Assembly: GCA_963772165.1 (NCBI GenBank)
Contig: CAVYWA010000005.1
Location: 186,001 to 250,000, forward strand
Source of the DNA: JAGVPT01 sp963772165
Lineage (GTDB): Bacteria > Bacteroidota > Ignavibacteria > UBA10030 > UBA8401
DNA length: 64,000 nt
Direction: 5' to 3'
This document shows, in pieces, positions 28,561 through 36,045 of the stretch (the first letter of the stretch is position 1; each line of letters begins with the position of its first letter). The notes beneath the pieces are model-generated. The model saw nothing but the letters and a program-made list of their open reading frames with translations, ran no database searches and had not been told where the DNA came from. The translations under genes were made by a program, and so were the position numbers.

Positions 28561-28899
28561 ATGAAAAAAATCGAAGCTATCATCCGCCCTTTTAAATTAG
28601 ACGATGTGCGCGAGGCGCTTTCTGAAATTGGTGTGAGAGGTATGACCCTGACGGAAGTGAAGGGGTATGGAAGGCAAAAGGGGCACGCGGAAATCTATCG
28701 CGGCTCGGAATACCAGATAGATTTTCTTCCAAAAATAAAAATTGAGGTTATTGTTTCCAACGAGTTTGCCAATAAAGTTGTTGAGACAATTTTGAAAGTC
28801 GCGAAGACCGGTCAAGTCGGAGACGGGAAGATTTTCATTTCATCCATCGATGAAGCCATTCGCATCCGGACTGAAGAGTCCGGCGATGAAGCCATCTGA
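28561..28899 (+). CDS. glnB: Nitrogen regulatory protein P-II
   Basis: 112 residues from the ATG at 28561, matching the length of E. coli GlnB; ATG 28555 would add two residues. It contains KKIEAIIRPFKLDDVREAL, the T-loop GYGRQKGHAEIYRGSEYQIDF with the uridylylation Tyr at 51, and the C-terminal VGDGKIF and AIRIRT. It senses 2-oxoglutarate and ATP/ADP to control nitrogen assimilation. No amtB or glutamine synthetase neighbour is present, so GlnB rather than GlnK is only a sequence-based choice. Confidence 0.93.
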   Translation: MKKIEAIIRPFKLDDVREALSEIGVRGMTLTEVKGYGRQKGHAEIYRGSEYQIDFLPKIKIEVIVSNEFANKVVETILKVAKTGQVGDGKIFISSIDEAIRIRTEESGDEAI

Positions 28900-29100
28900 G
28901 TTTCTCCCGGTCTCCTCAACGCGCGGTTGAGGCGCCGGTGCATGCCATCCTGCAATTCTCTTCTGCGTGAGGCAAGTCACAGTTCTTGAAAATAATTGTT
29001 GTGATGTTGCGGCATTCAACGAAGGAAGAACGAAATAGCCGGCAACGATGCTATCTTTTCTGCGCTCCTGCACTTCCGATGCGAACTTCTATGCAGATTG

Positions 29101-29439
29101 ATGTTTGATACAGGACAAGCAAAGCTACTTTGTGTTCTGATTCTTCTAGGAACTGCTGCATGCCGGGAGGTTGTCGTTCCCGACGTTTGCCGGCAAAAAA
29201 TTTCGCCGCGGCTGCTAAACGAGCTTTCGAGTGCCGGTGTCAAAGATAAGAAATACCGGGTCGTTATGAGGTTCACCGATTCGACCGGGATATCTCAGGT
29301 AGCACCGTCAATAAGTATCGCGAGTAATGCCGTGGCGACTGGATTCGTAACGGCGGCTGAAATCCGAAAGCTGTGTGTGCTTCGGCAAGTTCGGTTCATC
29401 GACCTTCCCAAACGATACCGCAAATTAGAACAATATTAA
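29101..29439 (+). CDS. Small lipoprotein resembling an S8-protease propeptide
   Basis: 112 residues from ATG 29101. The N-terminus is a lipoprotein signal (LLCVLILLGTAAC, with Cys at about residue 22). The mature part begins near residue 55 with KYRVVMRFTD and continues TGFVTAAEIRKLCVLRQVRFIDLPKRYRKL. By eye it aligns with the propeptide region of the S8 protease encoded 14 bases downstream (KYRVVVYSSD ... EFFTAEATLDQIARLSKLG SVRRVALAKKFKPL). It may be a free-standing inhibitor or folding helper for that protease. This is inference from pairwise comparison; no family search was made. Confidence 0.65.
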   Translation: MFDTGQAKLLCVLILLGTAACREVVVPDVCRQKISPRLLNELSSAGVKDKKYRVVMRFTDSTGISQVAPSISIASNAVATGFVTAAEIRKLCVLRQVRFIDLPKRYRKLEQY

Positions 29440-29453
29440 ATGTAGGGATCCTC

Positions 29454-31685
29454 ATGAGACGTTTACCGCCTGTTGTGATGATGCTCCTGTGCTGCTTCTT
29501 GGTTTGTTCATCGCAAAGCAAACATCAAGCTGTTACATTAGTGACGCCGGATGGTCGATTGCAAGTGATTCGTCATTCGGATGGCGGCAGCGTCGTTGCA
29601 GGCAGGTTTCGCACGGGGACCGCTGTTGCTGGTAATAACGGGAAGTACCGAGTTGTGGTGTATTCCAGCGATATACAAGATGCGTTAAAGATCGGTGTAA
29701 TGCCGAGGACGGTTACGCACGAGTTCTTTACTGCGGAGGCGACGCTGGATCAAATTGCGCGGCTTTCGAAGTTGGGAAGTGTGCGGCGGGTCGCACTGGC
29801 AAAAAAATTTAAGCCTCTCCTCGATATCAGTGTCCCAGAAATACATGCTGATCAGCTTCAGAGCGGAGTCTATAACGGTACACACTACACGGGCAAAAAT
29901 GTCATCGTGGGCTTCGTCGATACGGGAATCGACTGGAGTCACCTCGATTTTCGTTCGACCACAAGTTCAAAGCAGTCAAGAATCTTGTGGATATGGGACC
30001 AAACTGATTCAGGCACTTCTCACCCGGCAGGGTTCAATTACGGGGTAGAGTACAGTCAAGCCGAAATCAATAACGAATTAGGAAACACGCCGCCGAATGT
30101 TGTCAAGGAAATCGACGAGGACGGTCACGGCAGTCACGTCGCAGGGATAGCGGCAGGCAACGGCTCATCGTCCATAAGTGCCTATGTCGGAGTTGCTCCT
30201 GAAGCGGATATTGTTTTTGTCAAGACGACATTTTACGATACGGATATCATCGACGGCATTACGTACATTGCAAATAAAGCAAAAGCGATGGGGGAGCCGT
30301 TTGTTATCAACTTAAGTTTAGGCTCGCAAGAGGGTGCGCATGACGGAACCGATCCTATGGAAGCAGACATTGATGAGGTGGTTACAACGACACCTGGGAG
30401 TGCCGTTGTCATTGCTGCTGGAAATGATGGTTCCAATCCGATTCATGTAGATGGTTCCGTCTCGCAGGGAGGGTCCATTAGCGATACAGTTCTCGGTTCC
30501 GACGTACACTCCGATAAGCGGTGCACAGAATGATTACGTCTCATTCGACATGTGGTACCAAGGGAGCGACCAGTTGACTGTTTCTGTCACGAGCCCAGGA
30601 CGGTTCCGTCGTTTCTGCTGTGGCCGCGTGATTCGTCTGTAATAGATACGCAAACTGGCGATGGCGCGGTGCAAATCGACAATGCGATAGGGCGGGCCAA
30701 ATCCCTTGGATAGTTCCAAAGAATGCACGATCGACCTTTTCGACAACGTGGCCAATAAGCCTCCCAAAGCAGGAACGTGGGAAATTACGGTCACGGGCGC
30801 ATCGGTGACAGCAGGGGGGATCGTTTGATATCTGGCTCTACGATGAAAGTATGACGGGCGAGTAACGGCTCATCTCCCGTATTTACGTCGGGCTACACGT
30901 TCCGAAAACTTGTCGGTATCCCCGGAACATCAAAGAAGGCAATCACTGTCGGTTCGTACGTAACGAGGTTTTCGTGGTACTCCATTGACGGCTCTTACTG
31001 GTCTTTCGCAAAGGGAGATAGGACGGGCAATTACTCCACCTTTTCCAGTATGGGACCAACGCGAGATGGAAGAGTAAAGCCGGAGGTGTGCGCCCCGGGA
31101 GAAGTGATTTTCTCTGCGCTTTCGAAAGATACATCGCCGGCGCCGGATTCCTCATTGATTGCAGCTGACGGCAAGCACATTGTTATGGAGGGGACGAGCA
31201 TGGCGACTCCCCATGTTGCCGGTGTCGCGGCTCTTTTGTTGCAAGCCAAACCTTCTTCGACATCCGATCAGTTGAAGAACGCGATGACAGTGTCTGCAAG
31301 GAAGGATTCGTTAACAGGTTCTTCTGTCAGTCCTCGATGGGGGTACGGAAAAATAGATGCTACCGGCTCAATGGGAACCGTCCTTTCAGTGAGACAGGTT
31401 TCTGATAACCTGCCGAGAAATTTCTCGCTCGAGCAGAATTTTCCCAATCCATTTAATCCGTCGACGCAAATACGATACACACTCCCGCAAAATTTCAAAG
31501 GGACAGTGTCCTTAACTGTTTTTGATGTCCTCGGCAAAAAAGTTGCTACGCTCGTGAACGAACAACAAGCAGAAGGGACCTTCACTGCATCGTGGAATGC
31601 GGCATCTTCTGCGAGCGGAGTATATTTTTGCATCCTAAGGGCAGGCAGTTTCTTCGCGGTAAAGAAAATGGTTTTGATGAAGTAA
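29454..31685 (+). pseudogene. S8 subtilisin-like serine protease with T9SS sorting domain, five frameshifts
   Basis: Secreted protease of about 740 residues if repaired. It has a signal peptide, an I9-like propeptide, the catalytic Asp in GFVDTGIDWSHLD, His in DEDGHGSHVAGIAAG, the oxyanion AAGNDGSNP, and the Ser in EGTSMATPHVAGVAALLLQ. A C-terminal type IX sorting domain (SLEQNFPNPFNPSTQIRYTL, final KKMVLMK) closes it. Five reading-frame changes lie at about 30490, 30597, 30692, 30815 (a G6 run) and 30859; the protein sequence resumes sensibly after each. Either a poorly sequenced patch or a very recent pseudogene. All catalytic residues lie outside the damaged patch. Confidence 0.8.
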
Positions 31686-32066
31686 GTAAGAGACATAATA
31701 GCTGGCCTTTTCCTCTGCTCGCTATCTAAATTCCCAAAGGTATTTCTTCGCCGGAACCAGTGGAACCTCAATTTGGGAAATGTCCGCCGCCTTTCGATTT
31801 ACTGCACAAAATATTTTAACGCCTTCCGGATTTCTCTAAATAAAGCGTCCGACAGTTTACCAAAGCAACTAACCTAAATGACCAGGTAAAAATAACCTAC
31901 CATCGGTAATTACTTCTCTTCCCGTCAAGTAAGAACAAAATAATATTCAATTTTACACAGTTTTGACTTGGCATGGTATGTGAAACAAGAGGAGGCATGA
32001 AATAAAACCATCACTTCCTAACTCAAACTAATTTAGAACAATACCTCTTCTCGAAAGGATAAATTT
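31686..32066 (+). other. Intergenic region before the pilin array
   Basis: No gene. An inverted repeat TTCCCAAA (31731-31738) / TTTGGGAA (31772-31779) could end the protease transcript. A weak relative of the foldable element at 33615 and 46312 may lie at 31893-31930. No good sigma-70 promoter was found; TTGGCATG at 31969-31976 resembles a sigma-54 -24 box but lacks a proper -12 box. Confidence 0.4.
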
Positions 32067-32480
32067 ATGGGCCAGCAACAGCTTCTTCTTATCATCTTGG
32101 GGGTTATCATTGTCGGTATCGCGGTAGCAGTCGGTATCACGATGTTCCAGGATAACGCAGTCGATCAAAACCGAAGTGCCGTGATCGCAGATTTGACGAC
32201 ATTGGCAGCCAAAGCGCAGCAATATTATGCAAAGCCGGTCACGCTTGGCGGAGGCGGAAATTCATTCGTCGGCCTTACGGCAGACGCCACTGGTCTTGGC
32301 ATATTAGCCTCTGTTGCTTTTACGAATAATGCTAACGGAACGTATACCGTGAAGACGGCGGGAACAGCAACGACAGTCGTTCTGCATGGTGTTGGCAAAA
32401 CCGCATTGAGCGACGGAACATTTCCGACGTATGACATGACGGTAACTCAACAGACCCAAACGCCGACAAAGATTAACTAA
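32067..32480 (+). CDS. Pilin-like protein 1
   Basis: 137 residues. It begins MGQQQ followed directly by a hydrophobic helix (LLLIILGVIIVGIAVAVGITMF, residues 6-27) and then a small globular domain rich in Gly, Thr and Ala, with QQYYAKPVTLGGGGNSF near the middle. This is the layout of a type IV pilin but without the GFTLIE cleavage box or Glu at +5. Neighbours are three paralogues and a full set of pilus assembly genes, which is the main support for the pilin call. GAAAGGAT is a modest ribosome site. It differs from copy 2 by one residue. Confidence 0.75.
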   Translation: MGQQQLLLIILGVIIVGIAVAVGITMFQDNAVDQNRSAVIADLTTLAAKAQQYYAKPVTLGGGGNSFVGLTADATGLGILASVAFTNNANGTYTVKTAGTATTVVLHGVGKTALSDGTFPTYDMTVTQQTQTPTKIN

Positions 32481-32553
32481 TGTTCATTTTGTTTAACTAA
32501 ACTAATCCACATTGAAGCACATCTAAAGCTAACCATTAATGTAGGAGGTTCTC

Positions 32554-32967
32554 ATGGGCCAGCAACAGCTTCTTCTCATCATCTTGGGCGTCATTATCGT
32601 CGGTATCGCGGTAGCAGTCGGTATCACGATGTTCCAGGATAACGCTGTCGATCAAAACCGCAGTGCGGTGATCGCAGACTTAACAACATTGGCGGCAAAA
32701 GCGCAGCAGTATTATGCAAAACCTGTGACCCTTGGCGGAGGCGGCAATTCATTCGTCGGTCTTACAGCAGATGCCACTGGTCTTGGGATTTTAGCTTCCG
32801 TAGCTTTTACGGACAATGCTAACGGAACGTATACCGTGAAGACGGCAGGAACTGCAACGACAGTCGTACTGCATGGCGTTGGCAAGACCGCATTGAGCGA
32901 CGGAACATTTCCGACGTATGACATGACGGTAACTCAACAGACCCAAACGCCGACAAAGATTAATTGA
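32554..32967 (+). CDS. Pilin-like protein 2
   Basis: 137 residues, identical to copy 1 except Asp for Asn in the FTDNANG segment. It has a strong ribosome site, AGGAGG at 32543-32548, 5 bases before the ATG, suggesting high expression. The DNA differs from copy 1 at many synonymous positions in the 5' half but hardly at all in the last 150 bases, so the pair was kept alike by selection or patchy gene conversion. Same N-terminal Met-Gly and hydrophobic helix. Confidence 0.75.
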   Translation: MGQQQLLLIILGVIIVGIAVAVGITMFQDNAVDQNRSAVIADLTTLAAKAQQYYAKPVTLGGGGNSFVGLTADATGLGILASVAFTDNANGTYTVKTAGTATTVVLHGVGKTALSDGTFPTYDMTVTQQTQTPTKIN

Positions 32968-33026
32968 TGTTCATTTTGCTTAACTAACTAATCCAAAATC
33001 CCTAATAACTAATGTAGGAGGTTCTC

Positions 33027-33440
33027 ATGGGCCAGCAACAGCTTCTTCTCATCATCTTGGGCGTCATCATTGTCGGTATCGCCGTAGCAGTCGGTATCAC
33101 GATGTTCCAGGATAACGCAGTCGATCAAAACCGAAGTGCCGTGATCGCAGACTTGACGACATTGGCAGCCAAAGCGCAGCAGTATTATGCAAAGCCGGTC
33201 ACCCTTGGCGGAGGCGGAAATTCATTCGTCGGCCTTACGGCAGACGCCACTGGATTGGCATTGCTGGCTTCAACCGCGTTTACGACTAATGCAAATGGTG
33301 CATACACTATTAAGACGGCAGGGACTGCGACAACAGTCGTCCTGCACGGTGTGGGAACTACTGCATTAAGCGATGGAACATTCCCGACCTATGATATGAC
33401 GGTGACTTCACAGAGTCAGACTCCAACAAAAATCAACTAG
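33027..33440 (+). CDS. Pilin-like protein 3
   Basis: 137 residues. The first 76 or so are identical to copies 1 and 2; the rest diverges (ALLASTAFTTNANGAYTIK, GTTALSDG, TSQSQTPTKIN). It has the same AGGAGG ribosome site as copy 2 at 33016-33021. At DNA level the region coding residues 30-75 matches copy 1 closely, while the leader and first codons match copy 2. A strong terminator hairpin follows at 33458-33505. Confidence 0.75.
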   Translation: MGQQQLLLIILGVIIVGIAVAVGITMFQDNAVDQNRSAVIADLTTLAAKAQQYYAKPVTLGGGGNSFVGLTADATGLALLASTAFTTNANGAYTIKTAGTATTVVLHGVGTTALSDGTFPTYDMTVTSQSQTPTKIN

Positions 33441-33457
33441 TTGAGTGGTCATTTTTT

Positions 33458-33505
33458 GACAAGCAGGCATGCTATATTTTCAGAGCGTGCCTGCTTGTCT
33501 GTTTT
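33458..33505 (+). terminator. Strong terminator after pilin 3
   Basis: A 15-bp stem, GACAAGCAGGCATGC (33458-33472) with GCGTGCCTGCTTGTC (33485-33499), contains one T-G wobble and is followed by TGTTTT. An upstream T-run makes it potentially bidirectional. It separates pilins 1-3 from pilin 4. Confidence 0.75.
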
Positions 33506-33614
33506 AGTCAAAGAGTAATTTAAGTGTTGTAAATGTTGCCATGTGGCATCAAAGAACTTCTTTAGCCTTTGTCACATATAAGAGTCTATTCGTTTATATG
33601 GCTTTAAGAGACAA

Positions 33615-33690
33615 GTATACTACCGTATTTTAGAGAAATACGTGCTCTGCCGTATAGCAAATCGATTCGAAAAGCATATCTTCAGGCAGA
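33615..33690 (+). promoter_or_regulatory. Conserved foldable intergenic element, copy A
   Basis: Shares the 19-base string AATACGTGCTCTGCCGTAT (33637-33655) and flanking CTACCGTA and AAAAG...GCAGAA blocks with the region before the Ig-like lipoprotein gene at 46.3 kb. CGTATTT pairs with AAATACG around a TAGAG loop, and TATAC (33616-33620) could pair with GTATA (33652-33656). It could be a structured RNA leader or a protein-binding site. No known riboswitch was recognised. Confidence 0.55.
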
Positions 33691-33882
33691 AATAGGATCT
33701 AAGGCGGCAATAGCAAGAGATCCTCATATTTAGAAAAAAACGATTTTGGCCATTTTTAGAGAGTAGCACATAGTACACCACATAAGCATGAAGTCTCTTG
33801 ATTCTTGTTAATGTTGAACGTACTTTCCAGTTTAGCAGGGTGTAAGTATTTCGCCAACTTAGCTTACAAAAGTTAACAAATT

Positions 33883-34296
33883 ATGGGCCAGCAACAACTC
33901 CTTCTGATTATGTTAGGATTGATTATTATCGGCGTTGCTGTAGTCGTGGGCATCGCGATGTTCCAGGATAATGCTATTGACCATAACAGAGCCGTGGTAA
34001 TTGCCGATTTGAAAACCTTAGCCTCAAAGGCCCAGCATTATTACAGCAGGCCGCAGACAATGGGGGGCGGAAACAATTCATTTGTCGGTTTGACCGCTGA
34101 TGCGCGCGGCATCGGCCTATTAGCGGGCACGGCATTTACGGACAACGCAAACGGTACATACACAATCACTGTCGCTGGAACGGCAACACAAGTTGTTATT
34201 CATGGTGTGGGGAAGGTTGTCATGAGTGATGGGACATATCCAACCTACGATATGACAGTAGATAATCATAATCAAACGCTGTCAAAAGTCAATTAA
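33883..34296 (+). CDS. Pilin-like protein 4 (diverged)
   Basis: 137 residues, the same length as copies 1-3 and starting with the same Met-Gly-Gln3. The helix is altered (LLIMLGLIIIGVAVVVGIAMF), and the globular part has substitutions throughout (QHYYSRPQTMGGGNNSF, TVDNHNQTLSKVN). It is separated from copies 1-3 by a terminator and about 380 non-coding bases and lacks a Shine-Dalgarno sequence, so its expression probably differs. It could be a minor or alternative subunit. Confidence 0.72.
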   Translation: MGQQQLLLIMLGLIIIGVAVVVGIAMFQDNAIDHNRAVVIADLKTLASKAQHYYSRPQTMGGGNNSFVGLTADARGIGLLAGTAFTDNANGTYTITVAGTATQVVIHGVGKVVMSDGTYPTYDMTVDNHNQTLSKVN

Positions 34297-34641
34297 TTTT
34301 CCTCACTAACCATATCAAGCACGCGTATTTACTGAATCATCTTTTGAAGTTGCGTGTGCAACCTTAGTATCTTCTTCTTAATTCTCACCAAAACATTATT
34401 GCCGGTTTGTCTGTGGCGGGTAGATTCAAATGGTTCCTCTTATGGGGGTGGGTCAAAATTTTCGAAAAAAGATGATCACTATTGGAGCCTTTTTGGCGAC
34501 GATACTAAGGGGGTGCGGAAGGAGGCGCTAGAGTTGATTTTTGATGCTGCCAGTTGTATCTTTTCAATGTAGGTTCCATTGCAGGCTCCAAACGGTGTTC
34601 TGCAAAAATGCTAAAATCAGAGTTGCAAAAGGGTTCATACT
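34297..34641 (+). other. Intergenic region before the pilus platform gene
   Basis: No supported gene; a 72-codon frame at 34354-34572 has no ribosome site or family resemblance. Imperfectly paired GCACGC (34319-34324) and GCGTGTGC may form a hairpin after pilin 4. Confidence 0.4.
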
Positions 34642-36024
34642 ATGCCGGAGTTTCGAATTGAAGGACTTTCCATGGCGGGCAAACCGATCCAGGGAATTAT
34701 CAATGCAGAGACTTTGAAACTCGCCAAAGAGCGTGCTGGGCAAATGGCCCGTGAGCGCAAGTTTAGGTTAACGGGAGTACGCGTCCGGTCTACATTTCTT
34801 TATAGAGTAAAAAAGGGGGAGGAGAAAATAGACGGCGAGCAAAAGGCTTTCACGAAGCAGGAAGTCCAAGATGCCCTCTCAAAAATGGGGTATCAAGTTC
34901 TGTATGTTCGAAAGAAACTTTTCGACAAGGCCGGTGCCGTACCGTTAACGGAAGTTGTTTCATTTGTACGCGTCAGCGCTGACTTGATCAGGCAAAAACT
35001 TCCTTTCAACGAGATGATGCAGCTTCTCATCAACGACATTCCCAACAAGAATCTTCGGGAGTGTGTCCGCGACATCAACCAGGAATTGAAACAGGGGAAA
35101 GACAGTGAAAAGGCGTTCATCAAACACGAAAAGGAACTAGGGAAATTTGCCTCCCACATGCTCGGCCTCGCTTCCAAGAGCGGCAACATGGGGGAGATCT
35201 ATGAGAGCACGGCGAAGTTTCTAGAACGGAATGCCGAGTTCAAAAAGAATTTGAAGAGTGCGTTGATCATGCCGGTTGTGACGCTGGTGATTTTGTTCTT
35301 CGCGGTCGGATATTATGTCGCCTATATTTTCCCCGCCACGGCAAGTTTGTTCGTCAAGTTCAAAATTGAATTGCCTCCGATGACGAAGGCGACCTTAAAA
35401 ATGAGCGACTTCCTCGTCGATAACATGCTGTACATCTCGCTCGCCTTCGCTATCCCACTGGTTGCGTTCCTGCGCTTTGCGACGACCGAGAAGGGGAGAT
35501 ACTTCCTCGACCAGTACATGTGGAAGGTTCCGGCCATGGGCGACCTTTTGCATAAGACGAGCATCGAGATTTTCTGCCGCGTGTTTTATGCTCTCTACTC
35601 CGGATCGGGTGAAAACATTGAGGTCATTAAAATGGCGGCTGAAGCGTGCGGCAACAAATATATGGAAGCCCAGATTAAGAACATCGCTCTTCCGTTGATG
35701 GTCGAAAAAGGGATGAATATTACGGAAGCGTTTGAGGCGACGGGAGTGTTTACAAAAACTGCTATTTCGCGTTTCCATTCTGGAGCAGAAACAGGTACCG
35801 TGAAAAATACCGCCCTCCAGCTTGCGGATTATTACGAGAAAGAAACCGGCTATCGCATGAGGAACGCAATCGATTTGATACAGCTCGTCATCTCGATGAT
35901 TATCATGGTTGTTCTGACAGGGTTGACGCTTGTCTCTTCCGAGACGGCCACCATAAAGCCAAAGCCGCCGGGCGGTGGAGGGATGCTCCTCCACGTCGTC
36001 CACATGTTTCGGTCCTTCGTTTAA
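34642..36024 (+). CDS. pilC: Type IV pilus/type II secretion platform protein (PilC/GspF family)
   Basis: 460-residue inner-membrane protein with two GspF domains: the first around residues 110-235 (VSFVRVSADLIRQKLPFNEMM, GKFASHMLGLASKSGNMGEI), followed by a membrane segment (SALIMPVVTLVILFFAVGYYVAYIF), and the second from about 300 (IFCRVFYALYSGSGENIEVI), ending in VISMIIMVVLTGLTLVSS. An N-terminal extension of about 100 residues precedes them. It anchors the assembly ATPase. The pilB gene follows with 21 bases between. Confidence 0.9.
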   Translation: MPEFRIEGLSMAGKPIQGIINAETLKLAKERAGQMARERKFRLTGVRVRSTFLYRVKKGEEKIDGEQKAFTKQEVQDALSKMGYQVLYVRKKLFDKAGAVPLTEVVSFVRVSADLIRQKLPFNEMMQLLINDIPNKNLRECVRDINQELKQGKDSEKAFIKHEKELGKFASHMLGLASKSGNMGEIYESTAKFLERNAEFKKNLKSALIMPVVTLVILFFAVGYYVAYIFPATASLFVKFKIELPPMTKATLKMSDFLVDNMLYISLAFAIPLVAFLRFATTEKGRYFLDQYMWKVPAMGDLLHKTSIEIFCRVFYALYSGSGENIEVIKMAAEACGNKYMEAQIKNIALPLMVEKGMNITEAFEATGVFTKTAISRFHSGAETGTVKNTALQLADYYEKETGYRMRNAIDLIQLVISMIIMVVLTGLTLVSSETATIKPKPPGGGGMLLHVVHMFRSFV

Positions 36025-36045
36025 TTGTTGAGGAAGGAAAATTTT

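Larger units (their letters stand above)
32067..33440 (+). repeat. Tandem array of three near-identical pilin genes
   Basis: Three direct repeats of 414 bases of coding sequence, separated by 73 and 59 bases. Long stretches are near identical and could recombine with each other. A fourth, more distant copy lies at 33883-34296. Confidence 0.85.

Noticed and set aside
31969..31984. Possible sigma-54 promoter before pilin 1
   Set aside because: TTGGCATG fits the -24 box, but the -12 position reads GTGA instead of TTGC. The essential GC is missing.
32067..33440. CRISPR-like direct repeats
   Set aside because: The repeats are whole 414-base coding genes with short spacers, not short repeats with unique spacers.
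33615..33690. c-di-GMP (GEMM) riboswitch
   Set aside because: Considered because such switches control pili. The conserved words of class I c-di-GMP riboswitches are absent from both copies of the element.
34354..34572. 72-codon frame between pilin 4 and pilC
   Set aside because: No ribosome site, atypical composition, and no family resemblance.
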